From the NCBI GenBank assembly GCA_023415145.1, contig JAEZLW010000035.1:1-24786 (forward strand): DNA of 24,786 nucleotides. Direction: 5' to 3'. This DNA is from Bacillota bacterium. GTDB taxonomy: Bacteria > Bacillota > Clostridia > Christensenellales > Aristaeellaceae. The position numbers were made by a program, and so were the translations under genes. Positions 8,209-15,686 of the stretch are shown here, piece by piece. The notes under the pieces were generated by a model. The model ran no database searches and was not told the origin of the DNA. It saw only the letters and a list, made by a program, of their open reading frames with translations. Numbering within the stretch: position 1 is the first letter of the stretch; every line of letters begins with the position of its first letter.

Positions 8209-9024
8209 CTACTCCTTTCGATACACCGCAGGCATGACATATCTGTACCGTGTCGTCTCCCGGTTCAGCCCTTCCGAATGCCCCACAAACAGAAAACCTC
8301 CGGGTTCGGTAATGTCGTACAGCCGCTGAATCAACCTCTCCTTGGTTTCGTTGTCAAAATAGATCATCACGTTTCTCAGGAACACCACGTGCATTTTCCT
8401 TCTGAAGGGGAAAACAGTGTCCACTAGATTCAAATTGCCGAAAATAACTTCATTCCTGATCTTTTCTGTAAGGATGCAATTCGCAGCGTCATATTCCCTG
8501 AAATACTTCTGCTGCCATGCGGGTGGCAGCTCTGCAACCTTCTCCCGGCCGTAAATGCCGGCCCTGGCCACAGAGAGCACGCCTTTGGAAATATCGGTGG
8601 CCAATATCTTTGTATCCCAGGCCGCCTTTTCAGGGCCGAAAAACTCATCGATGATCATTGCCAGCGTATAAGGTTCTTCCCCTGTAGAGCAGGCTGCGCT
8701 CCAGATTCTAAGGTCTCTGTCCTTCACTGTCTTTTTAAGATATGGCAGCACTTTGTCCTTGAAAAAATGAAAATGCGTCGGCTCCCTCATAAAAAAGGTG
8801 TAGTTGGTGGTGAGCTTGTCCAGCATCTCGGCTGACGCCTGCCCCGTTTTGTCCGCTGCCACATACTGCAGGTACTCCGTCAGGCTGCTCATATTCATGC
8901 CGGCAAGGACCTGGTTCAGCCTACCGGCTACCAGCGCCATTTTTTCGTTCTTGAAGTGAATGCCGTAATTGGCTTTGATATAATCGGCAAACTGACGGAA
9001 CTCATGTTCCTTGATGACAACCAT
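8209..9024 (-). CDS. cheR: Chemotaxis protein methyltransferase CheR
   Basis: CheR uses S-adenosylmethionine to methylate receptor glutamates, opposing CheB. The 271-residue protein has the all-helical N-terminal domain (about 1-80) and the SAM-binding methyltransferase domain. The latter shows WSAACSTGEEPYTLAM, LATDIS and the late FLRNVMIYF motif. The ATG at 9024 is chosen because GGAGG lies five to six bases upstream; an in-frame TTG at 9060 would add 12 residues without a better site. It ends in TAG within the cheB ribosome binding site. Neither MCP in this window ends in the NWETF-type CheR docking pentapeptide. Confidence 0.96.
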   Translation of the reverse strand: MVVIKEHEFRQFADYIKANYGIHFKNEKMALVAGRLNQVLAGMNMSSLTEYLQYVAADKTGQASAEMLDKLTTNYTFFMREPTHFHFFKDKVLPYLKKTVKDRDLRIWSAACSTGEEPYTLAMIIDEFFGPEKAAWDTKILATDISKGVLSVARAGIYGREKVAELPPAWQQKYFREYDAANCILTEKIRNEVIFGNLNLVDTVFPFRRKMHVVFLRNVMIYFDNETKERLIQRLYDITEPGGFLFVGHSEGLNRETTRYRYVMPAVYRKE

Positions 9025-9039
9025 CGTGACCTCCGCCCG

Positions 9040-9088
9040 AAAAGGCAAAGGAGGGCCCAAAGACTCTCCCTCAAGCCTTGCCTCTTTT
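9040..9088 (-). other. Imperfect long hairpin in the cheW-cheR gap
   Basis: The 98-base gap between cheW and cheR can fold into a long imperfect stem. AAAA 9040-9043 pairs with TTTT 9085-9088, GGCAA 9044-9048 with TTGCC 9078-9082, GG with CC, and inner AGGG with CCCT, with small bulges. On the transcribed (minus) strand the stem ends with four T residues. It may be an RNA processing or partial attenuation site; it is weak as a terminator. Confidence 0.35.
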
Positions 9089-9122
9089 GAAATATGTAAC
9101 CTTCATCCCTGAAGCATGGTCT

Positions 9123-9617
9123 TCAGGCCATGGTGCGCAGCGTTTCGATGGCATCGTCCGCCAGCAGCCTTTGGCAATCCAGCAGCAGTTTCACGTTGTC
9201 GCCGGCTTTACCGATTCCCTTGATATACCGGTGTCCTCCTCTGCCTAATTCCGGGGGCGGGGCGATGTCCTCGTCCTTCAGGGAGATCACTTCCGATACG
9301 CTGTCCACGATCAAGCCGATGGATATATCATTGGTTTCAATCACAATGATGCAGGTTCTGTCGTCGTATTCCCGTACTTCCTTTTTAAAGCGCAGCCTGG
9401 CATCCATGATGGGAATGATTTTCCCCCGAAGGTTGGTGATTCCTTTGACATACTCCGGCATCTCGGGAATTTCGGTAATCGGCTGGATTCCTATGATTTC
9501 AGTGATATAGCGAATCTCTATGCCGTACAACTCGTTCCCCATGGAAAAAATCAGGTACTTGCCTTTGAGCGTATCTTCGTCTTGCCCTGCAATGTTCAGT
9601 ACATCAGCCTGTGCCAT
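9123..9617 (-). CDS. cheW: Chemotaxis coupling protein CheW
   Basis: CheW links receptors to CheA in the chemoreceptor array. The 164-residue protein is of family length and is a single CheW domain. Visible motifs include YLIFSMGNELYGIEI, the VKGITNLRGKIIPIMD core, and GLIVDSVSEVISL. The ATG at 9617 is preceded by AGGAGG eight bases away; the frame is open to a TTG at 9647, which lacks such a site. The gene starts 43 bases after the cheA TAG stop. Confidence 0.96.
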   Translation of the reverse strand: MAQADVLNIAGQDEDTLKGKYLIFSMGNELYGIEIRYITEIIGIQPITEIPEMPEYVKGITNLRGKIIPIMDARLRFKKEVREYDDRTCIIVIETNDISIGLIVDSVSEVISLKDEDIAPPPELGRGGHRYIKGIGKAGDNVKLLLDCQRLLADDAIETLRTMA

Positions 9618-9660
9618 AGTGTCTGCCTCCTTTTGATGATCTTTCAATCAATGTACAACC

Positions 9661-10200
9661 CTACATGTTGATAAGCCCGCCGATGTTTAGGATCAGGCTG
9701 ATGCTGCCATCTCCAAGAAGCGTGCAACCAGCCAGTCCGTCCACCTTTTTGGTGTTTTTGATATAGGGCGGAAGCGACTTGACCACCACCTGATGCTGAC
9801 CTAAAAGCTCGTCGGCGAAAAGGCACAGGCTCTTGCCGTCCTGCTCCACCATGAGCATGATGCCGCGTGTCAAGTCTGTGATGTCTGTTTTCACGGTGTA
9901 CAGCCTGTGCAGGCGCAGGATGGGATAGCATTCCCCCCGGACCATAATCATTTCGTTGCCGTCGGGGTCTTTTACAATGTCCTTTTCCTTCGCCTGGAAG
10001 GTTTCTTTAATGGAAGTGGTGGGAAGTGTGTATTTGGCGTTGCCAACCCTGATGTTCATACCATCGATGATCGCCAGTGTAAGCGGTATCTTCAACGTCG
10101 TTACCGTTCCTGACCCCTGCACACTGTCGATGGATGCCGAACCGCCGATGGCTTCCAGGTTTTTGACCACCACATCCATGCCCACGCCACGGCCGGAAAA
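9661..10200 (-). pseudogene. cheA: CheA C-terminal part, downstream of the amber codon (end of ATPase domain plus P5)
   Basis: This is the in-frame continuation of cheA after the TAG at 10201-10203. It begins FSGRGVGMDVV, the G2 box of the CheA ATP-binding domain. It continues through the rest of P4 into the CheW-like regulatory domain P5 (LTLAIIDGMNI, LFADELLGQHQVV, LILNIGGLI) and ends in TAG. No plausible start exists: the first in-frame candidates, GTG 10185 and ATG 10179, have no ribosome binding site and lie inside a conserved motif. The residues are well conserved right up to the stop, so either the mutation is recent, the base is a sequencing error, or the codon is read through. Confidence 0.85.
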
Positions 10201-11727
10201 CTAGGTCACATTTTCGTTGGTGGAAAAGCCGGGCAGGAAAATCATGCCGTAGATTTCCTTGTCCGTCAATTCGCTTTTGGGTTTTACGATCAAGCCCTGC
10301 GCTTCGGCTTTTTTCAGGATTTTTTCTTTGTCAAGGCCTTTGCCGTCATCTCTTACGGTTACAACCACGTCGCTTCCTGCGTTTTTCGCTTCCAGCGTTA
10401 CCTGGCCTGCCATGGGTTTTCCGGCGGCAGCCCGCACGGCGGGAGACTCGATGCCATGGTCAACGGCATTCCGCACAAGGTGCATCAGCGGGTCGGAAAT
10501 ATGCTCGATGATGTTCTTGTCCACCTCGGTCTCTTCCCCGACCAGCGTAAGCGCAACTTCTTTGCCCAGCTTCCTGCCCATGTCCCGTACAATGCGGTGC
10601 ATCTTGTGGAAGGTTGCGCTAAGCGGTACCATCCGGATGGACATTACCATATCCTGCAGTTCCCCGGTAATTTTTTTGAGCTGGCGTGCCGCCTTGAAAA
10701 AACTGTTCAGCTGCAGGCTGTTCAATTCGGGATTCTGTGTAACCATCGCCTCAGCGATGACCATTTCACCCATCAGATCCATCAATATATCCAGCTTCGC
10801 CACATCGACGCTGATAATGTTCTGCTGGTGGCCGTTCTTTTTTTCCGCCTGTCCATGTTCGGCCTGATCCTGATCAGGCATTTTCGGTGCTTTTATCAAT
10901 GGCTGCGCTATGGCAGGTGCCTGCGCTGCTGCGAAAGATTCTAAAGCCTGGCCCGGCTCAATCTCGGTCAGTTCAAGATCCCGTATAAACGGGGTATTCA
11001 TAAAAAATTCATGCAGTTCCGTAAGGGTCTTGTCTGACTTGAGCATAACCTTAAAGCCCTGCTCCCGTATGACCTGCACGCTGTCGTTGTTCTCAATGAT
11101 GTCCTCAGGAAAATAGAGGTAGTCCTCTGATATTTCCTTTATATTCTGAACAACGGCATACGCCCTGATGTTTTCCATTTCGCAGCCATCCTCAAAATGA
11201 AAGACTGCCTCATAACTCCTTTGATTTAAGGAGCTTGTGCCTCTTTTCTGGGGAAGGTAATATTGCTGCTCCGCTGGCACCTCTTCACTGATGACGGGCA
11301 TTTCGGCTTTTTGAGCTTCCCCTTTGAGGAAAGACAAAAACTCCTTGATGCCTGCGACCATGGTAGAAGGATCACCGTCAAGGCCGTCGGCGTTTTTCAC
11401 CTTCTCCAATTCCAGCTTGATAAAATCAACGCCCTCCAGAACCAGATCTGATAGAAGCGCACAATCCATATCTTCGGGCTTTTCTTCCCGTATGTAATAG
11501 AAGAGGTCCTCCATTGCGTGCGCCAAAGACGCAATGTTGTTAAAGAGCATCATGGCGGATGAACCCTTGATGGTATGCATGATCCTGAATATCTCATTGA
11601 TCGTATCCGAAGCAAAACTGCTTGCCTTTTCGCTTGTCAAAATCAATTTCTCAAGCTGTTCAATGTTCTGCGTTGTTTCATATATGAAGATATCCAGCAT
11701 GGGTTCGTTTGAAAAGCCGTTGTCCAA
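10201..11727 (-). CDS. cheA: Chemotaxis histidine kinase CheA, N-terminal part ending at an in-frame amber codon
   Basis: CheA autophosphorylates under receptor control and feeds CheB and a CheY-type regulator. This part has 508 residues. P1 Hpt carries H51 (MHTIKGSS). A P2-like region lies at about 165-260, then a disordered linker. P3 dimerisation (about 300-365) shows VDVAKLDILMDLMGEMVIAE. P4 ATPase shows LMHLVRNAVDHGIE, RDDGKGLD and IFLPGFST. Translation then meets TAG immediately before the G2 box, which is encoded in frame downstream. The whole frame 11727-9661 would be 689 codons including the final stop, a normal CheA length. The start is TTG 11727, with AGGAGG seven bases before it. 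As it stands, the product lacks part of the ATP lid and all of P5 and should not work as a kinase. Confidence 0.93.
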   Translation of the reverse strand: MDNGFSNEPMLDIFIYETTQNIEQLEKLILTSEKASSFASDTINEIFRIMHTIKGSSAMMLFNNIASLAHAMEDLFYYIREEKPEDMDCALLSDLVLEGVDFIKLELEKVKNADGLDGDPSTMVAGIKEFLSFLKGEAQKAEMPVISEEVPAEQQYYLPQKRGTSSLNQRSYEAVFHFEDGCEMENIRAYAVVQNIKEISEDYLYFPEDIIENNDSVQVIREQGFKVMLKSDKTLTELHEFFMNTPFIRDLELTEIEPGQALESFAAAQAPAIAQPLIKAPKMPDQDQAEHGQAEKKNGHQQNIISVDVAKLDILMDLMGEMVIAEAMVTQNPELNSLQLNSFFKAARQLKKITGELQDMVMSIRMVPLSATFHKMHRIVRDMGRKLGKEVALTLVGEETEVDKNIIEHISDPLMHLVRNAVDHGIESPAVRAAAGKPMAGQVTLEAKNAGSDVVVTVRDDGKGLDKEKILKKAEAQGLIVKPKSELTDKEIYGMIFLPGFSTNENVT

Positions 11728-11827
11728 TCTGCTTCCTCCTTTCCGTTTCTACATATATCTACCTTGTTTATTTATCTTACAACAGATTCCGCATTGCCAC
11801 ATACTCCATTTTGGGGTATTTTTTATG
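11728..11827 (-). other. Intergenic region upstream of cheA
   Basis: This 100-base gap separates the LuxR-type regulator stop from the cheA TTG. It holds the strong cheA ribosome binding site (AAAGGAGGAA). A possible but weak promoter is TTGTAA, 17 bases, GATATA. I see no sigma-28 (motility) consensus. No terminator for the upstream regulator is visible on this strand, so read-through into cheA is possible. Confidence 0.3.
11801..11824 (+). terminator. Terminator-like hairpin on the plus strand, antisense to the operon
   Basis: ATACTCC (11801-11807) pairs with GGGGTAT (11813-11819), with one G-T wobble and a five-base loop, and runs directly into a six-T tract on the plus strand. In the minus orientation the wobble becomes a C-A mismatch and no T-run follows. 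It therefore fits a plus-strand terminator, although no plus-strand gene lies upstream. Confidence 0.4.
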
Positions 11828-14347
11828 CTAATAGAATTCCCTTGCGGCAAGCTCTGTTTTTGAATGAATGTCCAGCTTACTGTACACGTTCCTCAGGATT
11901 GTTCTGACGGTTGCATCCGAAATAAACAGCCTGCCGGCAATTTCTTTGGCGCTGAGCCTTTCTTTGGCAAGGCTGGCAATTTCTCTTTCCCTGGGTGTCA
12001 AGGGCGATTTTATCTGCAGGATGGCCTTTTTGATCACGCCTGCGCCATTCTCATAGCGCTTACAAAGCGCCTTCAGCGTAGCAATGCCTTCCGCCGCTCT
12101 CTCCTCCCCGAAGGACAGGCCGGGAGAACGCTCCAGTGATTCCAGCATAGGTACCAAATTGCCTTCCTGCTGGGCAAAGGGCAGATAAATTTTATCCGGC
12201 AGCGCCAGTGCCAGGGCTCTCTTCAGATATTCCTGTGCTTCCAAAGCATTGCCGCACCTGTTTTTTGCCACTGCAAGATAGATGCTATGGTATATTTGCT
12301 GTATCACGAAACCTGCAGCACCGGCTATACCGCCCGCCGAATCCATCAAAAACTGGGAAACACCAAAAAAGGCATTATATTTTTTGTCTATCAGCAAAAG
12401 CTTCTCATAAAGCATTTGCGCAAAGGGAATGGAATGAGTATACAGCACCTTTTTGATGCTTTCCATATCATAAAGCCATTGGGTAACATTATCTTTGATA
12501 CAAAGTGCAAGGCTGATGGCAGACATGCAAAGTTCCGCTATGCGCAATAGGTACACGTTGGCATTTTCCTTTGCATAGCCCTGAATATTCGTTGTCGCCG
12601 AATAATACCCGTCTATGTCACCCCGCAGAATGGCAATTTGGGCAAGTACCAACTCGGCGAACAGACAGATTATTACCTGCTGGCTGCTGCGTGCTTCAAG
12701 AAGCGCCTTGTGACACAGAATTTCAGATTCGCCGTCTTCCCCCCGCATGAGCATGGCTTCAGCTCGCATCACACTGCCTGCGCCTGCACAATGCCCCCGC
12801 GTAAGGCTATGGTAAAGTGGCAGGCACTCCTCCATCTCCCTCAGGCTTTCATTCAGCGTGCCGGGCCTTCCAAAGAACAATGAATGAATGGAAATACTGC
12901 ACAGCGACCATGGGATGCCGCTGCTCAAAATACTGCTTGGGCCATTTAAAATGTCCAACGCGGCCCTCATGCCCTCACTCATTTTCCCAATATTGTTGTA
13001 GGCAGTAAAAGCCTTCAAAAGCGCAAATTCTCCCTTGAACCTCTTGATGTCCTTTTGTTCTAAATCGGAACTGTTTTGCACCATGGCCTCAAGAAGCCTG
13101 TACAGCCTGCCAAAAGTCTCCATCTTCCCGTCGATGATCATCAGATAGGCAAATATCAGCAGTACATTAGGATACTTGACAAGCGTTGCTTCCGGGCTTT
13201 CATTGACCACCAACTCGACAAACGCCAATAAGTCGTTTTCCTTTTGTTTGCCAAGAATTGATGCGTCAACAGGCATGGACAGGATTGCATCAAAATCCTT
13301 GACCTGAAAAAAGAACTGAGCCGCAAGATGGTATTGAGAGACAGCCGCATAAGCTTTCCCTGCAAGACGAAATGTCTGCCTTTGAAACTCCTCCGGCTGG
13401 AGATTATAGAAGCGGTTTCGCAAATAGTCTTGTAAAATGCCGTGTATGGTATAACTGTTCTTATCCGGGAAATATCTGATAAAGTCGTTGGACTTGAGCA
13501 AATCTTCAATATTTTCTGGCAGCATGTTCTGTCCCATCATGATTGCGGCCTGGCGGGCAGTGAAGCTGTCCAGCACAGAAACAGAAAGTAAAAACTGCTT
13601 TTCTTCTGATGTTAGTTTTTTCCATATGGCATTCTCAACCAGGTGCTCGATATCGGCGGTGTAGTCAAAGGAACCGGTTTCCTTAAAATTCAGGATTTGC
13701 AGCCGGATGGCGGAAACCCAACCTTCAGTTGAGCGAAATACACGCTCCAGCTCGTTATCGGCAAGACGGATGCCTTCCATACGAAACAAACTTGCGGTAC
13801 CTTCCCTGTCAAAGAAGAAAGCAGACGAATCGATGGCGTTGATGTCCAAATCGTGAATGGAAAACCGCTGCTTGGCCCGAAGCTGCTGCGTGATGAATAT
13901 CATATGCAGATTTGGGCATTTGTGCATGGAAAAAATGCTCATCAGCTCGCGGGGGATATCGCAATTAATGAGCTGGTAATTATCCACCACCAGATACGTT
14001 TCCACCTGACAGCTAAAATCCCGCAATATGGCAGTCATATGCAGAAGCGTATCTATGGTGGGCATTTCAAGATTTTTCAGGTTGGCGGCTATCTCGCCGT
14101 TTACGTTAGCCAATAACCCGCATATGCCCTTCCATGCTGTGGCAGCCGACTCCCCCAAACAGGTATACCAATATTCCTGCGCATCGGGCGGAAGGTTTTC
14201 CTTCAAATATTCCCTGATGGCAGTTGTTTTCCCAAAGCCGGACGGCGCTTCCACAATGGTCAGCGGATAATTCGGTATTTGGGCAAGCTGCCTTTTGAGC
14301 CTTTGGGAGAAATAGTATATCTTTGGGGAATTTGCTCTATGTATCAT
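11828..14347 (-). CDS. MalT/LAL-type ATP-dependent LuxR-family transcriptional regulator
   Basis: Large STAND-type regulator of 839 residues. The N-terminal NTPase domain has Walker A APSGFGKTT (34-42) and Walker B YLVVDNYQ (D122). A long helical, TPR-like middle region follows. The C-terminal LuxR/GerE helix-turn-helix (about 775-838) shows LTPREREIA, AKEIAGRLFISDATVRT and VYSKLDI. In this family a ligand sensed by the middle domain promotes ATP-dependent oligomerisation and transcription activation. Start ATG 14347 has a weak AGGGA site. Its own promoter is at 14424-14452. It ends in TAG 100 bases before cheA on the same strand, so it may regulate the chemosensory operon; that is inference from position only. 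Confidence 0.93.
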   Translation of the reverse strand: MIHRANSPKIYYFSQRLKRQLAQIPNYPLTIVEAPSGFGKTTAIREYLKENLPPDAQEYWYTCLGESAATAWKGICGLLANVNGEIAANLKNLEMPTIDTLLHMTAILRDFSCQVETYLVVDNYQLINCDIPRELMSIFSMHKCPNLHMIFITQQLRAKQRFSIHDLDINAIDSSAFFFDREGTASLFRMEGIRLADNELERVFRSTEGWVSAIRLQILNFKETGSFDYTADIEHLVENAIWKKLTSEEKQFLLSVSVLDSFTARQAAIMMGQNMLPENIEDLLKSNDFIRYFPDKNSYTIHGILQDYLRNRFYNLQPEEFQRQTFRLAGKAYAAVSQYHLAAQFFFQVKDFDAILSMPVDASILGKQKENDLLAFVELVVNESPEATLVKYPNVLLIFAYLMIIDGKMETFGRLYRLLEAMVQNSSDLEQKDIKRFKGEFALLKAFTAYNNIGKMSEGMRAALDILNGPSSILSSGIPWSLCSISIHSLFFGRPGTLNESLREMEECLPLYHSLTRGHCAGAGSVMRAEAMLMRGEDGESEILCHKALLEARSSQQVIICLFAELVLAQIAILRGDIDGYYSATTNIQGYAKENANVYLLRIAELCMSAISLALCIKDNVTQWLYDMESIKKVLYTHSIPFAQMLYEKLLLIDKKYNAFFGVSQFLMDSAGGIAGAAGFVIQQIYHSIYLAVAKNRCGNALEAQEYLKRALALALPDKIYLPFAQQEGNLVPMLESLERSPGLSFGEERAAEGIATLKALCKRYENGAGVIKKAILQIKSPLTPREREIASLAKERLSAKEIAGRLFISDATVRTILRNVYSKLDIHSKTELAAREFY

Positions 14348-14423
14348 TATCCCTGCTTCTTTCGCTTCGCTTTTCCTTCATAATATTTTCCCACCATACT
14401 ATATATCTCGTACATCTTTGCAT

Positions 14424-14452
14424 ATTATATAGCATAATACTACAAATTCCAA
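14424..14452 (-). promoter_or_regulatory. Sigma-A-type promoter of the LuxR-type regulator
   Basis: On the minus strand TTGGAA (14452-14447) and TATAAT (14429-14424) are separated by exactly 17 bases. The -10 matches the consensus perfectly. It lies about 75 bases upstream of the ATG at 14347. Confidence 0.75.
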
Positions 14453-14594
14453 CATATTGTAAAAGGTTAGTTCATGCTAATTAGAAATTTCGGCGTGTTT
14501 GGTTGATTTCATCCATGATATCATAGCAACATAGTATTTGGAATAACCGTCCACAGGCATCCCCCCAACACTTTCTACAGCTTATGAACCTTTC

Positions 14595-14623
14595 TTGAGT
14601 AATCAAGGTGGTTTTGCTATACT
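14595..14623 (+). promoter_or_regulatory. Sigma-A-type promoter of the HAD-family gene
   Basis: TTGAGT (14595-14600) and TATACT (14618-14623) are separated by 17 bases on the plus strand. Transcription would start near 14630, about 65 bases before the ATG at 14698. Confidence 0.75.
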
Positions 14624-14697
14624 GCAATTGTAGGTATATCACATTGGTGGATATTTTTTTGTAGGTTGAGGTGGAGTTGCTTTATGGAACCTTTTAC

Positions 14698-15378
14698 ATG
14701 AAAAAGAATGCAGCTTTTTTTGATCTATTCTTTACTTTGACTTCTCCATCTTTTTCCCTGGAAAGAAATGAAAATGATGTTTTGGGCCTTACAATACAAG
14801 AGTGGGAAACATTTGCAGAAAGCCAGTCGCTATACTGTGAGCGGGCAGTCGGAAAGATCAAAGATGGATATACAATAATCGAGCGGATCGTTGAAAAAAG
14901 CGGCTTGCATGCTTCGCCGGCACAAATCCGCGAAATATTGCAGCTAAGGGAAGCCCGTATGAAAAGCGCATTGACGAACATTGAAAGTGAGGTGCTAAAT
15001 ACCCTTTCGGCATTAAAGGTAAAGGGAATCCGGTTATGCCTAATCAGCAATGCTGATGTTATCGACAAGGCATGGTGGGAAAATTCCCCGTTGTTTCCGC
15101 TTTTTGATGATGCCGTTTTTTCTTGTGATGTAGGTTTTGTGAAACCGCAGCGCGAGATTTATGAAATCGCATTGAAAAGAATGGACACCAACGCACAAAG
15201 CAGTTTTTTTGTTGGCGATGGAGGTTCGGGAGAAATAAAAGCAGCAAAGGCGATTGGCATGTTCACGGTTCTATCCGATCATTTTCTAAAAAGAAAAAAT
15301 GACCAGCTCGATACATTGCTTCAGCATACTGATTTTCATGCAAAAACATTCTCTGATATATTGCGTCTGTTTTTTTAA
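14698..15378 (+). CDS. HAD-superfamily hydrolase-like protein
   Basis: Protein of 226 residues with the HAD fold motifs. Motif I is FFDLFFTL with nucleophile D9 but F11 where phosphatases have the second Asp. Motif II is LISNAD, motif III lysine is in VKPQREIY, and motif IV is FVGDGGSGEIKAA. The substrate is unknown. The start is uncertain: ATG 14698 gives the usual short lead into motif I with a weak GGA site, while GTG 14671 or TTG 14677 sit near GAGG and would add a few residues. It is a single-gene unit, divergent from the LuxR-type regulator and convergent with the tRNA and ligA. It looks more AT-rich than its neighbours. Confidence 0.85.
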   Translation: MKKNAAFFDLFFTLTSPSFSLERNENDVLGLTIQEWETFAESQSLYCERAVGKIKDGYTIIERIVEKSGLHASPAQIREILQLREARMKSALTNIESEVLNTLSALKVKGIRLCLISNADVIDKAWWENSPLFPLFDDAVFSCDVGFVKPQREIYEIALKRMDTNAQSSFFVGDGGSGEIKAAKAIGMFTVLSDHFLKRKNDQLDTLLQHTDFHAKTFSDILRLFF

Positions 15379-15489
15379 TCTATGTACACTTTGGGACGAT
15401 GGACCATATATGACATTTATCATCCTTTTCGTCCTTTTTGTTTTGTACTTATTGCATTGCCTAACTATCTCCAATGCCGGGGACACAAG

Positions 15490-15519
15490 CAAGATCCTTC
15501 ACTTCGTTCAGGATGACAG
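15490..15519. repeat. Short dispersed-repeat-like element (VILNEVKDL-type)
   Basis: On the minus strand this reads CTGTCATCCTGAACGAAGTG followed by AAGGATCTT. It closely resembles a short palindromic element I know from intergenic regions of many unrelated bacteria, where it is often mistranslated as VILNEVKDL. ATCCT and AGGAT form the outer stem. It lies between the HAD gene and the tRNA in the 15379-15548 gap, where I see no gene. Confidence 0.5.
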
Positions 15520-15548
15520 CATGCGAGGCGTACTCGTCTTCGGAGCAC

Positions 15549-15580
15549 AAAAAAACCATCTGAAAACAATTGCTTTCAGA
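15549..15580 (-). terminator. Rho-independent terminator of tRNA-Leu
   Basis: On the minus strand TCTGAAA pairs with TTTCAGA (7 bp, eight-base loop), followed after a short TGG by a seven-T run. It starts seven bases after the CCA end of the tRNA. Confidence 0.8.
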
Positions 15581-15586
15581 CAGTTT

Positions 15587-15672
15587 TGGTGCCGAAGGCG
15601 GGACTTGAACCCGCACGGGAGTTACCCCAATGGATTTTGAGTCCATCACGTCTGCCATTCCATCACTTCGGC
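15587..15672 (-). tRNA. tRNA-Leu(CAA)
   Basis: An 86-nt class II tRNA. The acceptor stem is GCCGAAG/CTTCGGC with discriminator A and an encoded CCA. The anticodon loop is CTCAAAA, giving anticodon CAA, which reads the leucine codon UUG. A long variable arm, as expected for leucine, is present, and the T arm is GCGGG-TTCAAGT-CCCGC. It has its own promoter and terminator. Confidence 0.96.
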
Positions 15673-15686
15673 GTGCGACGAAACGT

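Larger units (their letters stand above)
14348..14697. other. Divergent promoter region between the LuxR-type regulator and the HAD gene
   Basis: AT-rich region of about 350 bases with no gene. It contains one promoter facing each way (14424-14452 minus and 14595-14623 plus), a perfect 10-bp palindrome ATGATATCAT at 14515-14524 between them, and the leaders of both genes. I see no RNA gene or riboswitch in it. Confidence 0.7.

Noticed and set aside
9661..10185. Independent small CheW-like gene starting at GTG 10185
   Set aside because: The start lies inside the conserved GRGVGMDVV motif of CheA, has no ribosome binding site, and the protein continues the cheA frame exactly after the amber codon.
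10201..10203. Amber reassigned to an amino acid (pyrrolysine or suppressor code)
   Set aside because: At least five other genes in the window end at TAG at their expected family lengths, and no suppressor tRNA is in the window. Read-through at this one site remains possible but is not supported.
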